From Aquanectria penicillioides (Eukaryota > Ascomycota > Sordariomycetes > Hypocreales > Nectriaceae), in NCBI GenBank assembly GCA_003415625.1, contig PYIU01000001.1, forward strand, positions 6,326,210 through 6,390,209: a DNA stretch of 64,000 nt, given 5' to 3'. Positions 13,257 through 24,168 of this stretch are shown in pieces; position 1 is the first letter of the stretch; every line of letters starts with the position of its first letter. The position numbers and the translations under genes are program-made. The notes beneath the pieces are model-generated. The model worked only from the letters and a program-made list of their open reading frames with translations. It ran no database searches and was not told the DNA's origin.

Positions 13257-13285
13257 GGGAGGGGAGGGGAGGGGAGGGGAGGGGG
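13257..13285 (+). repeat. G-rich (GGGGA)n block, possible G-quadruplex
   Basis: Five or six consecutive runs of three to five G separated by single A bases. The pattern satisfies the four-run G-quadruplex motif on the plus strand. It lies about 4.7 kb upstream of the chitin synthase ATG and 5.6 kb upstream of the activator ATG. Confidence 0.65.
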
Positions 13286-13300
13286 CCTGCGAAGAACGTG

Positions 13301-16300
13301 ATTGTCGTGGGTATGGTCTTATGTGATGCGAAATCCCAGGGCCCGGAAGTTCGGCCAGCTGCCCTGGCCGAGACAATCACCTTTTTCTTACAGGTGGAGA
13401 AGCAATAATCGGTATGACGAAATGCCCATACCTACGTTATCGCTGGTAGGGCAGTGATACCATGGGTCTCAATCAGACACAAGGGGCCTCGATACTGTAC
13501 CCTCCCGTATATCCGACTAGAGGTGACTAGCATGTCTTGTGAACCATCGACTATTCATCTTGACACCTCTGGAGCCCGAGGGAGCTCTGCTGCCAAGTAA
13601 ACGACGGGCTGAGTCGTGTGTAGTGTTTAGTCCGTATCAACGGGGGCCATACGTGCAGTTGGAGGATGACGATGGATAGTGGGGCCGATCGGTGGAGCTG
13701 CGAGTGGAACAAAGAGCACGCGGCCCGTTGTGAACCTGTCCCTGTCCACTGAGGTTGAAGGTTGAGAGTCTTCTAGACCGGTCTTGGGAGCTGTGGCCGA
13801 GTCGAGGTGTTCTTCAGATCTGCCTACCATTATGTGCACAATTTACGCTGGGCGGCCACCGACCATGGTTGAAAAAGAGGGAACTGAGCATCGGCGCACA
13901 CCAGCGCCCTCCCTTTAGAGATACCGGTACCACACATACAGCACATGTATGCTCACAGGCCGTTCTCTTTTGCCTTGCCGCCGCCATCATAGGGCTCGAT
14001 GCTTGTGGGCGTGGATGTTGGAAGTTTTGACACCACGTTGGGGCTGGACTATTGGAAAGCTTCGTGGCACTGACCCTGACAAGGAGCCAGAGTTTTCCTG
14101 GGGAGGGGGGGAGGGGCTCCCAGTCCCAGTTCCGCGGATCACAGTGGGTGGTGGCCGTGAACTCAATCTGTCGGTCTGCGGCAACAACAAATCGGCGTCG
14201 TCGAAATACGAGCGCACGCCGAACGGGACAGAGATATTTTTCATCATCAAATAAACCATGATGGGACACAGCGCCCAGTCGGTGGTTGGCTTTGACTGAC
14301 AGCCTTTGGCTACTGGCTGTAGCCAGCCCGCCAGAAAAGACCCGGCCGAAGGGTCCTGCGTACATTAGGTAGCACAGCGGTCGGGTCCCTGCTGGTGCAG
14401 GTCCCTTATACTTAGTGGTACATTCGGTCTCCACAAACTCTCCGAGAATCAGTCGGGGGCCAAAAGGGCTGTCATCGACAAGTCAACATCCTTGTACTAA
14501 GCGCGCCGACATCCTTCGCTATGTATAGCAGGAAAAAAAAGCATTCCTTTGACTTTTTGAAGTGTGGTCAGAATAGTCAGAGGAGACTGCAACCTCGGAT
14601 ATTGCCATCACTTGCAGCCAGCGAAGGAGGAGACTTGCAATCCTGACGAGTCCATAGGATCGGATCGTCCTGGCTGCGACGTGGCGTCGCCGCTGATGGT
14701 GTTGTGCCACCCGCTGAAAAGGGCCAGTTCGCAACTGTTGTCGACGAGTCAACTACTGAGGCCTCACGGCGGCTATGCAACAGCACAACATCACATCATC
14801 TGGGCATCCATGTGGATTTACTGCTGTGCGTGCATTGGCAGCAGCTGTAGCATTGAGTAGAAGATCCACGGCCTAAGACTTGGCGCTAAAACAACCTCCA
14901 TTTGCAGGAAATGAGGCCCACGAGGTTGAATTCGAACAGACAGAGTTGCGAGCTGCTGACCGGGAGCTCTTGTGCGGACTCAAGACCAGGGGTCCTCTAA
15001 AGCCATTTCTAGCAGCTCGTCCCTGACCAGTCACGTCTTGCCAGCCGGGCTTGTTACTGCAAGCCTGCGCGAGGTTGCATTTTAATAGGCAAGAGTCGAC
15101 AGCTTGTGGATATCATGTCTGAAATCTGCAGCAACTGGCCTAATTAGGGGCCAAGAATACCAAGACGACCGAGAGCCTTCAACCTCCAGCGAGACCCGGA
15201 CCGGAGTTAGCCGTTTTTGTTCGGGTGGGTTGTGAGATGAGGATGGAAGAAATAAGCTAAGAAGTCTGACACAAGCCGCAAGGAACCAACCATCCATGGT
15301 GACATCGCTTCCTACCCGCCAGTGAACGTGCTAATTTGCTCCCGGGGGCGCCAATTGAGTGAGCCGATGGATATGGCCATTCACCAGCTCGAAACGGGCA
15401 GACGAGATGAAATTATGGAGGGCAAGACTCACACACTCAAGTCAGGGGCCCCCGCCGATGAACGAACACGGTGCTGACCGAATCTGGGAAGCCCTGCGAA
15501 GCCAGCTCTGCCTGATTAGGCTCATTCTCTGCAGGCTGCTGGTCAGCTTGGGTTGACTGCGGGTTAAAGCGTACTGGCAGCCTGATGCCGGGGCCTTCAT
15601 GCATTACTCTGGGCTGGGAGGCTTTCTGGAGTTTTGGGAAAAGCGGCATGGCGTTTCGCTCAGCCCTGTTGCAAGACCAGGGGAGGGTTGACCATCGTGG
15701 ATTCATGTGATGGTGATGGTCAGAGCCGCGCGCGAAACGAGAAAAAGAGCCTCACTGCCGGGCAAGGCTATCTGTGCCGGATCGCGGATCATTGGTGCTA
15801 GTATGCCAATTATCGACGGTGATGGCTGAGATGCAGCACCTGGAGGTGGGGGATTGTTGCTACATACATAGACAAGCAAGCAGGCAGGCAGCGTAGGACG
15901 TAGGGCATCCGATCAACCCGTCGTAGATCTGTGTTGCAGGATCCCATCCCACTGCATGACATGGTGTAATGCGGCGGGCACTGGCACCAACGATAAGGGT
16001 TTGCAAAAACCATGGTATGACATTTCTCCTTGCGCCCATTCCGAGATGGATCTTCGGTGGCCTCGGCAGCATCTGCTGAACAACCCAAATGCAGCTCAAG
16101 CATACGGCATCTGGAAATAGGCAGACTGTCGTACCGGCCGGTACGGACGAGTGGCTTGCAGCTTGGGCGAGGGCAGTGATGACGGGCTGGGGGTTTTGTG
16201 TGCATCATTCGCCTCCTCTCAATAGCGGCTCTCCACGTCTGCCTCCACCACCATGCCCGTCCCCACCCTCTCCGAAAGAAAGTTGATGGATACATGATTG

Positions 16301-18898
16301 ATGGTGGTGGGTGGAGTTGTGGACGATGTCTCGTCCGTAGTATTGGCGTGGCGCATACCTCATTGCCTCATCGCTCGTGGCCCACGGATCAGATCTGACC
16401 TGACTGTGACGTCTTGCTTCGTGGACAATACTATGTACATACCTCAACCCCCCCCGGCTTGTTTCGAATCACAAGTAGGCGAGCTTCTGAAGGTGGTTGG
16501 TGATCGAGCGTGCGTGTCTGAATCCATTGAAACCAGCTTGCCAGCCGCTGGGTCGAAAGGTGACAATGTGTAGGTTACTATCCAATTGATGCGACGCCTT
16601 CGCTCCGTGTTTGTGTTGTCTCAACCTGTTGTTTCCCCCTAGGCCCGTGGCCCTTGTCGCATGGCTTTTGGTGTAGGCGGATGGGATGGATGGCCATGGA
16701 TCAATGGGTGAGGTGCCCCTTGCTCAGCACTGGAAATCTCTGGCAACGGCAAGAGTTCCGACGGCCTGGACTTGGCTTCTTTGAGCCTGGTCCAGAACAT
16801 CTACCTTCTATTTGCAGAATTGGCAGCAAACTTGATGAAGGCTTGTTAGCGTAATAGCGTTTGGCTTTGGCCCGGGTTGGATTGGCTCTTATTTCAACAC
16901 TCTCGGCCGCCCCATCCGCCCAGCTCACTTTCCCTGGCCTTTCCAGGCGCCGTCTAGCCAAGTTATTTGGGAATGAAAATCCGAACTACTTCTGATCCGG
17001 CTGTGCCATGGTTTTTTTCCCTTCTCTTGTTGCATTTCCCAGGAGGTGTGAGTGCACGACGGCTTGTACTGGGTACCCCGTACTCACTGCCTGGAGGTGG
17101 TCGTCTCACTTCGTACAACTCGCCCATCCCGACCCTACTCTACGAGGGACGGTGTGGGCGCACCATAACATAATTAACCTGCCACTTGCCACCTGCCAAT
17201 GCTGACTTGGCCCAGACAACGTGGACGTCACCCTTTGCTGTGTCGTGGACATGGACGCCGCCGGTGGACTGGTTGCCCTTTGGCCGCGGACCTTGGTTTC
17301 GCATGTGGTGTGCGTGTGCGTGTTTCTCGTGGGTGACTGCAAAGCGGGCTGGCGGGTCAGTATTGGCATCGCCATTCCCGCAGCGCGATATCGTCATCCC
17401 GACCGTTCTTGTCTCCCGCCTACCGTTACCTCTCCCCTCTCCCTTCGCTCCCCTACCCCCCCTTGGTCTGTGCCTGTAGCGACGGAGTCAAAAGGGGGTT
17501 TCTCAGATCACTGTGTCAACTCCTCCAACGCCCTGGAGGGGCTCGGTGCGGTCCCAAACAAGCAAACAAGACGCCTCGCACCGCCCCTGCTCTCTCGCTC
17601 TGTGCCAACCTGTCCCGCTCGCTTCCGCCCTGTCACCGTCACAGCCGGGTTTTAGTTCTTCAGTACATAACCATGCGTGGGCGAGAGCGAGAGAGCGCAT
17701 GTCGGATGTCTGCATGTATGAGCTAGTTCATAGTGAGACTGTCTGCTGGGGAAATCTGCCTCGTCCTGACTTTGGAAGCCCCTGCTTGGTTTGGGCTGGT
17801 TGGCGGATTCGGGTTCAGCTTCAGCTCAGGGACGGGCCAGCTTCAAGTACCTGCTACCTCGCCTGGAGACGAAGGTACCTCGCCCCCCGTACTTTGGGCT
17901 AGGTCCCTTGCCTTGCATTACCTTAAGAAACCGCTAACGCTACTCCACAATTCGCTGCACTATACCGCTGCACCACTACATACAGTACCACTGCACTGCA
18001 ACGCCTGCAGCCGCCCACCCGCGCACCCGCATTTCGCTCTCGACTGCTGAGGCAGAGCCCCCCCCCTGGCCATCCACCGTGCTCCTGGACCCTCCCAAAA
18101 ACTAAACCCCAGGCGTCAGTCCAGCCTGGGCCTGCGAGCACGACCGCCAAAAAGGGCACCTGCGCCCACACACGGGCTACCCACGGCCTGGCTGCTGTTA
18201 CCGCTACCGCTACCGCCACTGCTACTGCTACTGCTACCGCTACCCACTGCACACCCGCCTGCCCTCTTTGCAGCCAGCACTCCACCCATCCCATCCCATC
18301 TATGGAATTTTCTCCCCTCAACGCCGTCGTTTCTCCCTGCGCGGTGCTCTTCTAAGCCAACTTTGTCCTCCCGTTACCTCATTCCATTGCGGCTCCACGG
18401 TCTCTCACTGTCGCCAGCCCCCGTGTCGCTCGTTAATATTCTTTCTGTTCCGCCTCCGCGGTGCCGTCTCGTTTGGGCTCCCCGACTCCCGACCAATATC
18501 TCCGCCAAAACCTCCAGCCTCCGCCACCCCCCAATCGCCAATCTCCCACCGCCCATCTTCACGTCGATCTTCCTGTCTCGCCAGCGCTCGCGCCAGGGAC
18601 AGAAAACGGGTGCTTGCTCGACGCCCGAGCTTCCAACAAGACACATTTACACCTCTTGTCTTTCTTTGCTCGCCGACTGCTGCACCTGCGCACCTCGTCG
18701 CACCACGACTCCATCGTTACACCCAAGCTAGACTCTTTGGCAATTCCGTCCGGCTGCTTGTTGCGCTGCGACTGTTTGTCACGCAGCCATGGCCGCAGTC
18801 ACCGCATCGCCTCCGCCGACCGCTGCTTCGTCGAACCCAAACCACCAAGATTTCACGGAAGAAAAAACCCGGGCCCTATTCATGTTCCCGACCTCAAC
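13301..18898. other. Gene-free region, activator side of the 10.3 kb gap, with C/T-rich leader
   Basis: No supported gene. Open frames such as 13814-14434 and 15810-16295 (both minus) show no family motif. A CTACCG/CTACTG hexamer-like repeat lies at about 18196-18245. From about 17880 to 18898 the plus strand is strongly C/T-rich with few A, typical of a long 5' leader of a fungal morphogenesis gene. The frame of the activator stays open upstream to about 18461, but there is no ATG before 18899 in that frame and the composition is leader-like, so I treat it as 5' UTR. Confidence 0.55.
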
Positions 18899-21078
18899 AT
18901 GGCGGGCGGCCCCCGCCTGCGAGATGCCCCGGTCTCGCCCGTGCGAGTGAATTTCCAAGATGAGAACTGGGCCAAGCCTTCGAATGCCGACATCGACAAC
19001 ACACAGTTCGTCGACCGCACGCGCCAGCAGCTTCCCTCACCTCCGGCAAGCGCCCCTCCTCCACCTCCCCACATGGTCCGGCAACCTCTGAGTCCTGGGA
19101 GCCCACGAGACTTCGCCGATGCCCCCGAGCATCTCAAGGCTTCCCAGAGAGCATTCATGACCGCCACCTCTGGACCCGTCTCTGATCGATTCGAACCAAA
19201 CATGATGAGCCCCACGGAGAGAGTTCGCAATCAGGAAAGGTTTCGCAACAGTCGGGAGTCGGATGACACAACCAGCACAAACCAGCAGCCATCAGCTGAA
19301 TCCTCTGCGGGCACAAGCGCAAGTTCTATCTCGGGTATTAATGAGAACGCCGAGTGCCAGACCATTGGCGACTCTCCCGAAAGCTCAGTTATTGAAGGCA
19401 ACATGCCAGGAAACCAGTCCGTCCCCGGCTTTCAGTACCATCACGAGCGGGACTACCCTCCCCGCGTCTCGAGCGTCCCCAATGATGATGGTCGGACTGC
19501 GTCGACTCCCGACTTGGCCGACGCCTCTCACATTAGGCGCCATCTCACTCCCGGCTCAGGCAACTTCAGAAGAAGCTCCGTGCCTCGACCTCAGTCCGCC
19601 TACTCAGCATACTCTGACATGGGCAACCGTGGTCGATCTCCAGGCCTGATGCCTGGCGGTTCCCACATGCGCACACCTTCCCAGACACGTAAATCTCCCG
19701 ACGTTAGACCTCAGTCGTATGCCGAGCTTCTCAATGTACCCTATCCCCAACAGGCACCCGCGCCCTTGACTCTGGACAATTCGAACCTGCGAACCGTGAT
19801 TGGCAACAACGCCTCGCTCCTTAGTACCCAAAAGACACTCGACATGTATCGCCAAAACGTCAAGAAGACCAACGACCTCTCTATTCAGTATTCCTTTGCA
19901 GTATTTTTGATCTCGACCGCCCAGGAGCAAGGCCTAGACTTTTCCGATCCTAAGATGAGGAAAAACAGCCCCAAGCCCGAAAAGGACCGTGACAGTCCTG
20001 CCCTCGAAGGCACGGTTCAAAACCCCTATGAGCTTGTCAAAGAAGCTCGTCAGATCCTTCAGCGACTGGCTAGTGCTGGCTATCCCTTTGCGCAGTACTA
20101 CCTTGCGGATGGCTATGCATCCGGCCTTTTCAACAAGGGTAAGGAAGATTACAACTCTGCCTTCCCCCTCTTTGTTTTGGCTGCGAAGCATGGTCATGCC
20201 GAGTCTGGATACCGCACTGCTCTTTGCTACGAATTCGGTTGGGGATGCCGCAAGGATCCAGCCAAGGCGGTTCAGTTCCTGCGAACTGCCGCCTCAAAGG
20301 GCCACCCAGGAGCCATGGCTCGTCTCGGCAAAGCTTGCTTGTCTGGCGACCTTGGCGAGAAACGATACCGAGAAGGTATCAAGTGGATGAAGCTGGCATC
20401 TGAGGCTGCTGATACGCAATACAACTCTGCCCCATACCAGCTTGGTTGCTTGTATGAAACTGGATATGGTGATGATGTGTTCAAGGATGATAGCTACGCC
20501 GCCGAACTCTTTACCCAAGCCGCAGATCTTGGCCACCCTGAGGCCAATTTCCGTCTAGGCGATGCCTACGAGCATGGAAAACTGAGCTGCCCCCGCGACC
20601 CCGCCCTCAGTGTGCACTTTTACACTGGCGCGGCTGAGCGAGGACATGCCGGGGCCATGATGGGACTGTGTGCCTGGTACATGGTTGGTGCTCCGCCAAT
20701 TCTGGAGAAGGATGAAGAGGAAGCTTATGAATGGGCTCGCCGATCGGCAGAACTGGGTACGTTGCGTTCACCAGAAGAACCCCCTCCCCCCGTGTCCCAA
20801 ACCGAGTTGCTGATTAACATTGCTTCATAGGCTACGTAAAAGCTGAGTATGCTGTGGGTTACTTTACTGAGATGGGAATTGGCTGCCGCCGTGACATCTT
20901 GGAAGCCAACGTTTGGTATGTTAAGGCCGCCGATGCTGGTGATGAGCGAGCCAAGCAACGTTTGGCTATCATCCAGGCCGCTGTCAGTGGCGAGGGCACT
21001 CCTATGGAAGTTGTAGCGCCACGAAACGGAAAGATCCAGAAGGGACAGAAGGACGACAAGGATTGCGTTGTCATGTGA
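18899..21078 (+). CDS. SKT5: Skt5/Chs4-type activator of class IV chitin synthase, Sel1 repeats, CaaX box
   Basis: Predicted 701-residue protein in two exons, 18899-20756 and 20831-21078, with a GTACGT..TAG intron of 74 nt. The ATG at 18899 (MAGGPRLRDAPVSPVR) is the first in frame. Residues 1 to about 370 are Pro/Ser/Asn-rich and disordered. From about 375 to 650 there is a run of Sel1-like repeats (for example LASAGYPFAQYYLADGYASG and AASKGHPGAMARLGKACLSG). The protein ends CVVM, a CaaX prenylation motif like that of yeast Skt5/Chs4. In yeast, Skt5 binds and activates Chs3, ties it to septins through Bni4, and needs its CaaX box for membrane attachment. The CaaX box is wholly encoded by exon 2. 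The gene is divergent from the class IV chitin synthase at 4855-8599, the enzyme class this family activates. Confidence 0.93.
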
Positions 21079-24000
21079 AGGATTTTATGAAAGAGGGCCC
21101 TCGCGACGGGGCTATAATGGCGAAGAGAAACGACTTTTTAATTACTATAACTACCTCTCGACGACAGGATCACTCCCACCTACGATCCTAATTCCACAAA
21201 CGCCTCTTTGGAAATAAGGGCATACACATCAATCCTTATATTTTTTTTGGGCATACACTACATCATTGCATCATCCCGAGGAGCTTTTTTCATGGGACGG
21301 ATTCTAGGAGTTGTCTTTTGTCGGTTCAAAGAAGAAAGCTCATACCATTCGACACACTCCTTCTCGGCTTTTCTTGGAGATGTGAACTTTAGACTAAAAT
21401 AGGGAGGAAAAGATGGTACGATCAAGCTATTGGAAAAACAAAACGAGCAGATGGTCTGGCCTTCCTGTTCTCCCCCGTGCCGAGGCAAGCTAGTAGAGGC
21501 CAGGACAGGGCATTCAGGGCATTTGGGTGCTGGCCGACTATCGCGCGCTCCCTCGTTACGACAGCTGGTGATACGACGGACCGGAAGATGCGAAGGCCAG
21601 GTAGCCAGAGACTAACAGTCTCTCTACAACTGGGCATTTTCTGCATTGCGCAAGGAGTGGGGGACGCAAAGAGAAGGAGAGTCGAGTTGGATGAGATGGA
21701 CGTTGATTCTCATGCGTGTGGCGTTTTGAGGAACGTGACTTGAATGTAATTACGACATAATAATCCAGTCTCTGCCACGAACGGGGAATTTCTCATCCCG
21801 TGTGTCATCATGTCACCTTGCATATTGAGCATATTTACAGTTTATGGCATATATTGTTTTGTTTGTTCATAATAACGGCGATAGTGAAGGAACATGATGA
21901 AGAAAGTTGGCGTTGTTGTATCTACGCCGTAAGATGAATGTGGCGGACTTTGGTAACAATTGCGTCTTCGTGAAACATCTGCGATATGGTGAAATGGCGT
22001 TTTGTGGACGTGGATTCGAAACCAGGTGCCCATCGTGGCGTTGGTGATACGGCACTTTGTGGCTTTCTAATGTCGCAACATAGGCGAAAGTGAAGATGGC
22101 AGCCACGTTCACACAATCCACGATATTGGCGACAACGGTAAAGGAAGCTTGGGTGAGCAAATTAAGAGCTCGTAATGGCATCTCGTCTATGGCAAACTGT
22201 GGAAATGAATGGGTGTCGCAAACAGCCATTGAGTGATTGTGCTGGACATTGCTTGGAAGACCGGCATAGATGTGTGTTGGGACAAGGAGAGTGACAGAGA
22301 GAATCGTTTCTTGACATGGTGGAAGATGCGATTCTGCGAGGGTAGGGGACTTGGCCGACTGGAGTCTGATGAGGGTGGAGGTATAATCCAAGGGTGAGGA
22401 CTGATGGGATTTTCATGGTTCGATGTCCCCAAGACGCGAAGATGATGTCAGTATGTTGATGCATCCGCCTTCCGTTTGTTGCAAGAGAGCACAAGACCAA
22501 GGCCCAAGGTCAACAAGGCTTACTTTGAGCCATTGGGACCATCCATTTGGAGCCCGTGAAAATATTTCGACGTCGTCATCTTAACTTGGCCTATGACGAT
22601 GCCCGTCTCCCTCCGTCTCTCCCTTCCTCCATGGAAAGCTCGCAATGTCCGGGATGATTCCGCGCTGCGACATCACGATAGGCTGGCGGGGTAAACTGAC
22701 GATAAGCCCAGGGTCGGGACTTTTTCACGCATCCACTTCCTCTTCGAGCCTTGCAGCAGACCCAAACCCCAGTCGATAGGCAAAGGGACCCTTCCGAGAA
22801 AAAACGACCCTTGAATTGGCGCAGCCCAGAGAATAGTCCCGGGAGGGAACCCCCCCAACGGCGGCGGCGCGCCAGGGTCTCCGCCAACGACGCACCTTGT
22901 TTAAACTCGTGGGCCGCCTCCCTCACGAACTACTCAAGCTATCTGCTCGGCTTAGGGACCTTGCCTTAGCTCGTTTCGTCAGTGCGTCTCGTCTCCGCGG
23001 CACTTTGAAGCGAACAAAGGGCTTTGTCGCTAGAGGCGGCCCCTTCTGGCAATTACATGTCGCACATCAAGGGCGAGGATAGAATACAACATCTCTGTTC
23101 TATTCCAAGCTAGCCGCTGCGGGTTGGGCCAGATCCAGACGACTATATGCGCCAAGGGATGGACGCTGCTCTAGAATTGGGTGCGGGGTTGCTCCGAGAC
23201 GGAAGGGGAGGGGGAGGGGAGTCAGAGACAGCAAGCTACCTTGGATAGGGAGATGGGAAGGGTAGGATGGACAGGAAGAGAGGGAGGATTCCCCGTTTGG
23301 GAAGCGCCTGAGCTGAAGCGTCGCAGATCGACAACCTAGGTCTCTGCCTATTCCAATGTGGGACGGTGAGGCACCGCTGAGCGAGTGGATAGGCAGCCAG
23401 AACTGCCATGGCCTGGGCGGCATGTTTGTGTCGTCCCACGAGGTGGCGGAGGGGCCGTTCGAGTTCGAGGGAGGGCAAAGCAAGAGGAGAGTCTCCCGGC
23501 CGATGCTGTGCAGGCAGTGGACTCTCTGGGGCAACCGGGGGACCACAAAAAGAGTCTCAGATGCATCTGCAGTTGATGGGCTTGATTAATTGTTTTTTAC
23601 TGACCTTGGCAAGCCGAGTTTGGACGCTTGGATGGGGGAGGGGAACATGTCGCAACGCTATGGTCTCGATTGCGTCTGTGTGCGCTTGTGTCTGCGTCAA
23701 CGACGGGGAGACATGGAGACATGAAGATAAGCGAAGAGACGATTCGACCTTTTGGGACAGCATTGTATGCCCCGGCCCAGCGAAAAGAGAGAGTCGGTGA
23801 GCGAGGTCACAAGACGCTAATGGTGTAGTAGGTGAGCGATTATCTACAAGGGTGTTATACGTGGGCTCTCGCTTCCTCAGAGGTCTATAAAGATAAAGAC
23901 GGTGAGAGAGTCGCCTACCAACAGCCGCCGTGTGTCCCAGGTTGAGTAGCCAGGGCAGACATGGAGGCTGTAGTATCCGTAGTCTATGAGAGTTGTTAAG

Positions 24001-24122
24001 TGGATGCATGACGCACTGGCCACCAACGGAAGTGCGTGCATAGAGCCTCCGCAAGGCCCACTAGCTTGCGAAAGCCCATTGGCCAATGCTCAAAGCGGGG
24101 TGCGGGCATTAATTAAATCTGG

Positions 24123-24168
24123 ACGCGTCGAACCGCGTGATAGTCGCGTCTAGACGCGTCTCTCGCGA
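24123..24168. repeat. Cluster of CpG palindromes with two ACGCGT words
   Basis: In 46 bp there are ACGCGT at 24123-24128 and 24154-24159, a 14-bp perfect palindrome CGCGTCTAGACGCG at 24145-24158, and TCGCGA at 24163-24168. ACGCGT is the MluI cell-cycle box bound by MBF-type factors in yeasts. Function here is not shown, since the nearest ATG is more than 3 kb away. Confidence 0.45.

Larger units (their letters stand above)
8600..13300. other. Gene-free region, chitin synthase side of the 10.3 kb gap
   Basis: This is the upstream flank of the chitin synthase. Just before its ATG the minus strand reads TTCTAGGGCC, a possible 5' UTR intron acceptor. From 9540 to 9630 there are short GTGAGC and AGACGC tandem stretches. 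From 9770 to 9900 the sequence is rich in CCTTGCC and TTACC words. A T14 run lies near 10971-10984. A perfect 14-bp palindrome is at 12136-12149 and a (GGGGA)n block at 13257-13285. Long open frames occur (for example 9139-9819 minus and 12188-12607 minus) but they are low-complexity or lack any family motif. I support no gene here. Confidence 0.55.

Noticed and set aside
13814..14434. 206-codon minus-strand open frame
   Set aside because: GC-biased region with long frames on both strands; the translation shows no domain, signal peptide or regular pattern.
18461..18898. In-frame N-terminal extension of the Skt5-type activator
   Set aside because: Begins with GTG, contains no ATG, and has the C/T-rich composition of the leader; ATG at 18899 is preferred.
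21867..22391. 174-codon minus-strand frame
   Set aside because: No motif and no ATG in a good context; consistent with chance in noncoding DNA.
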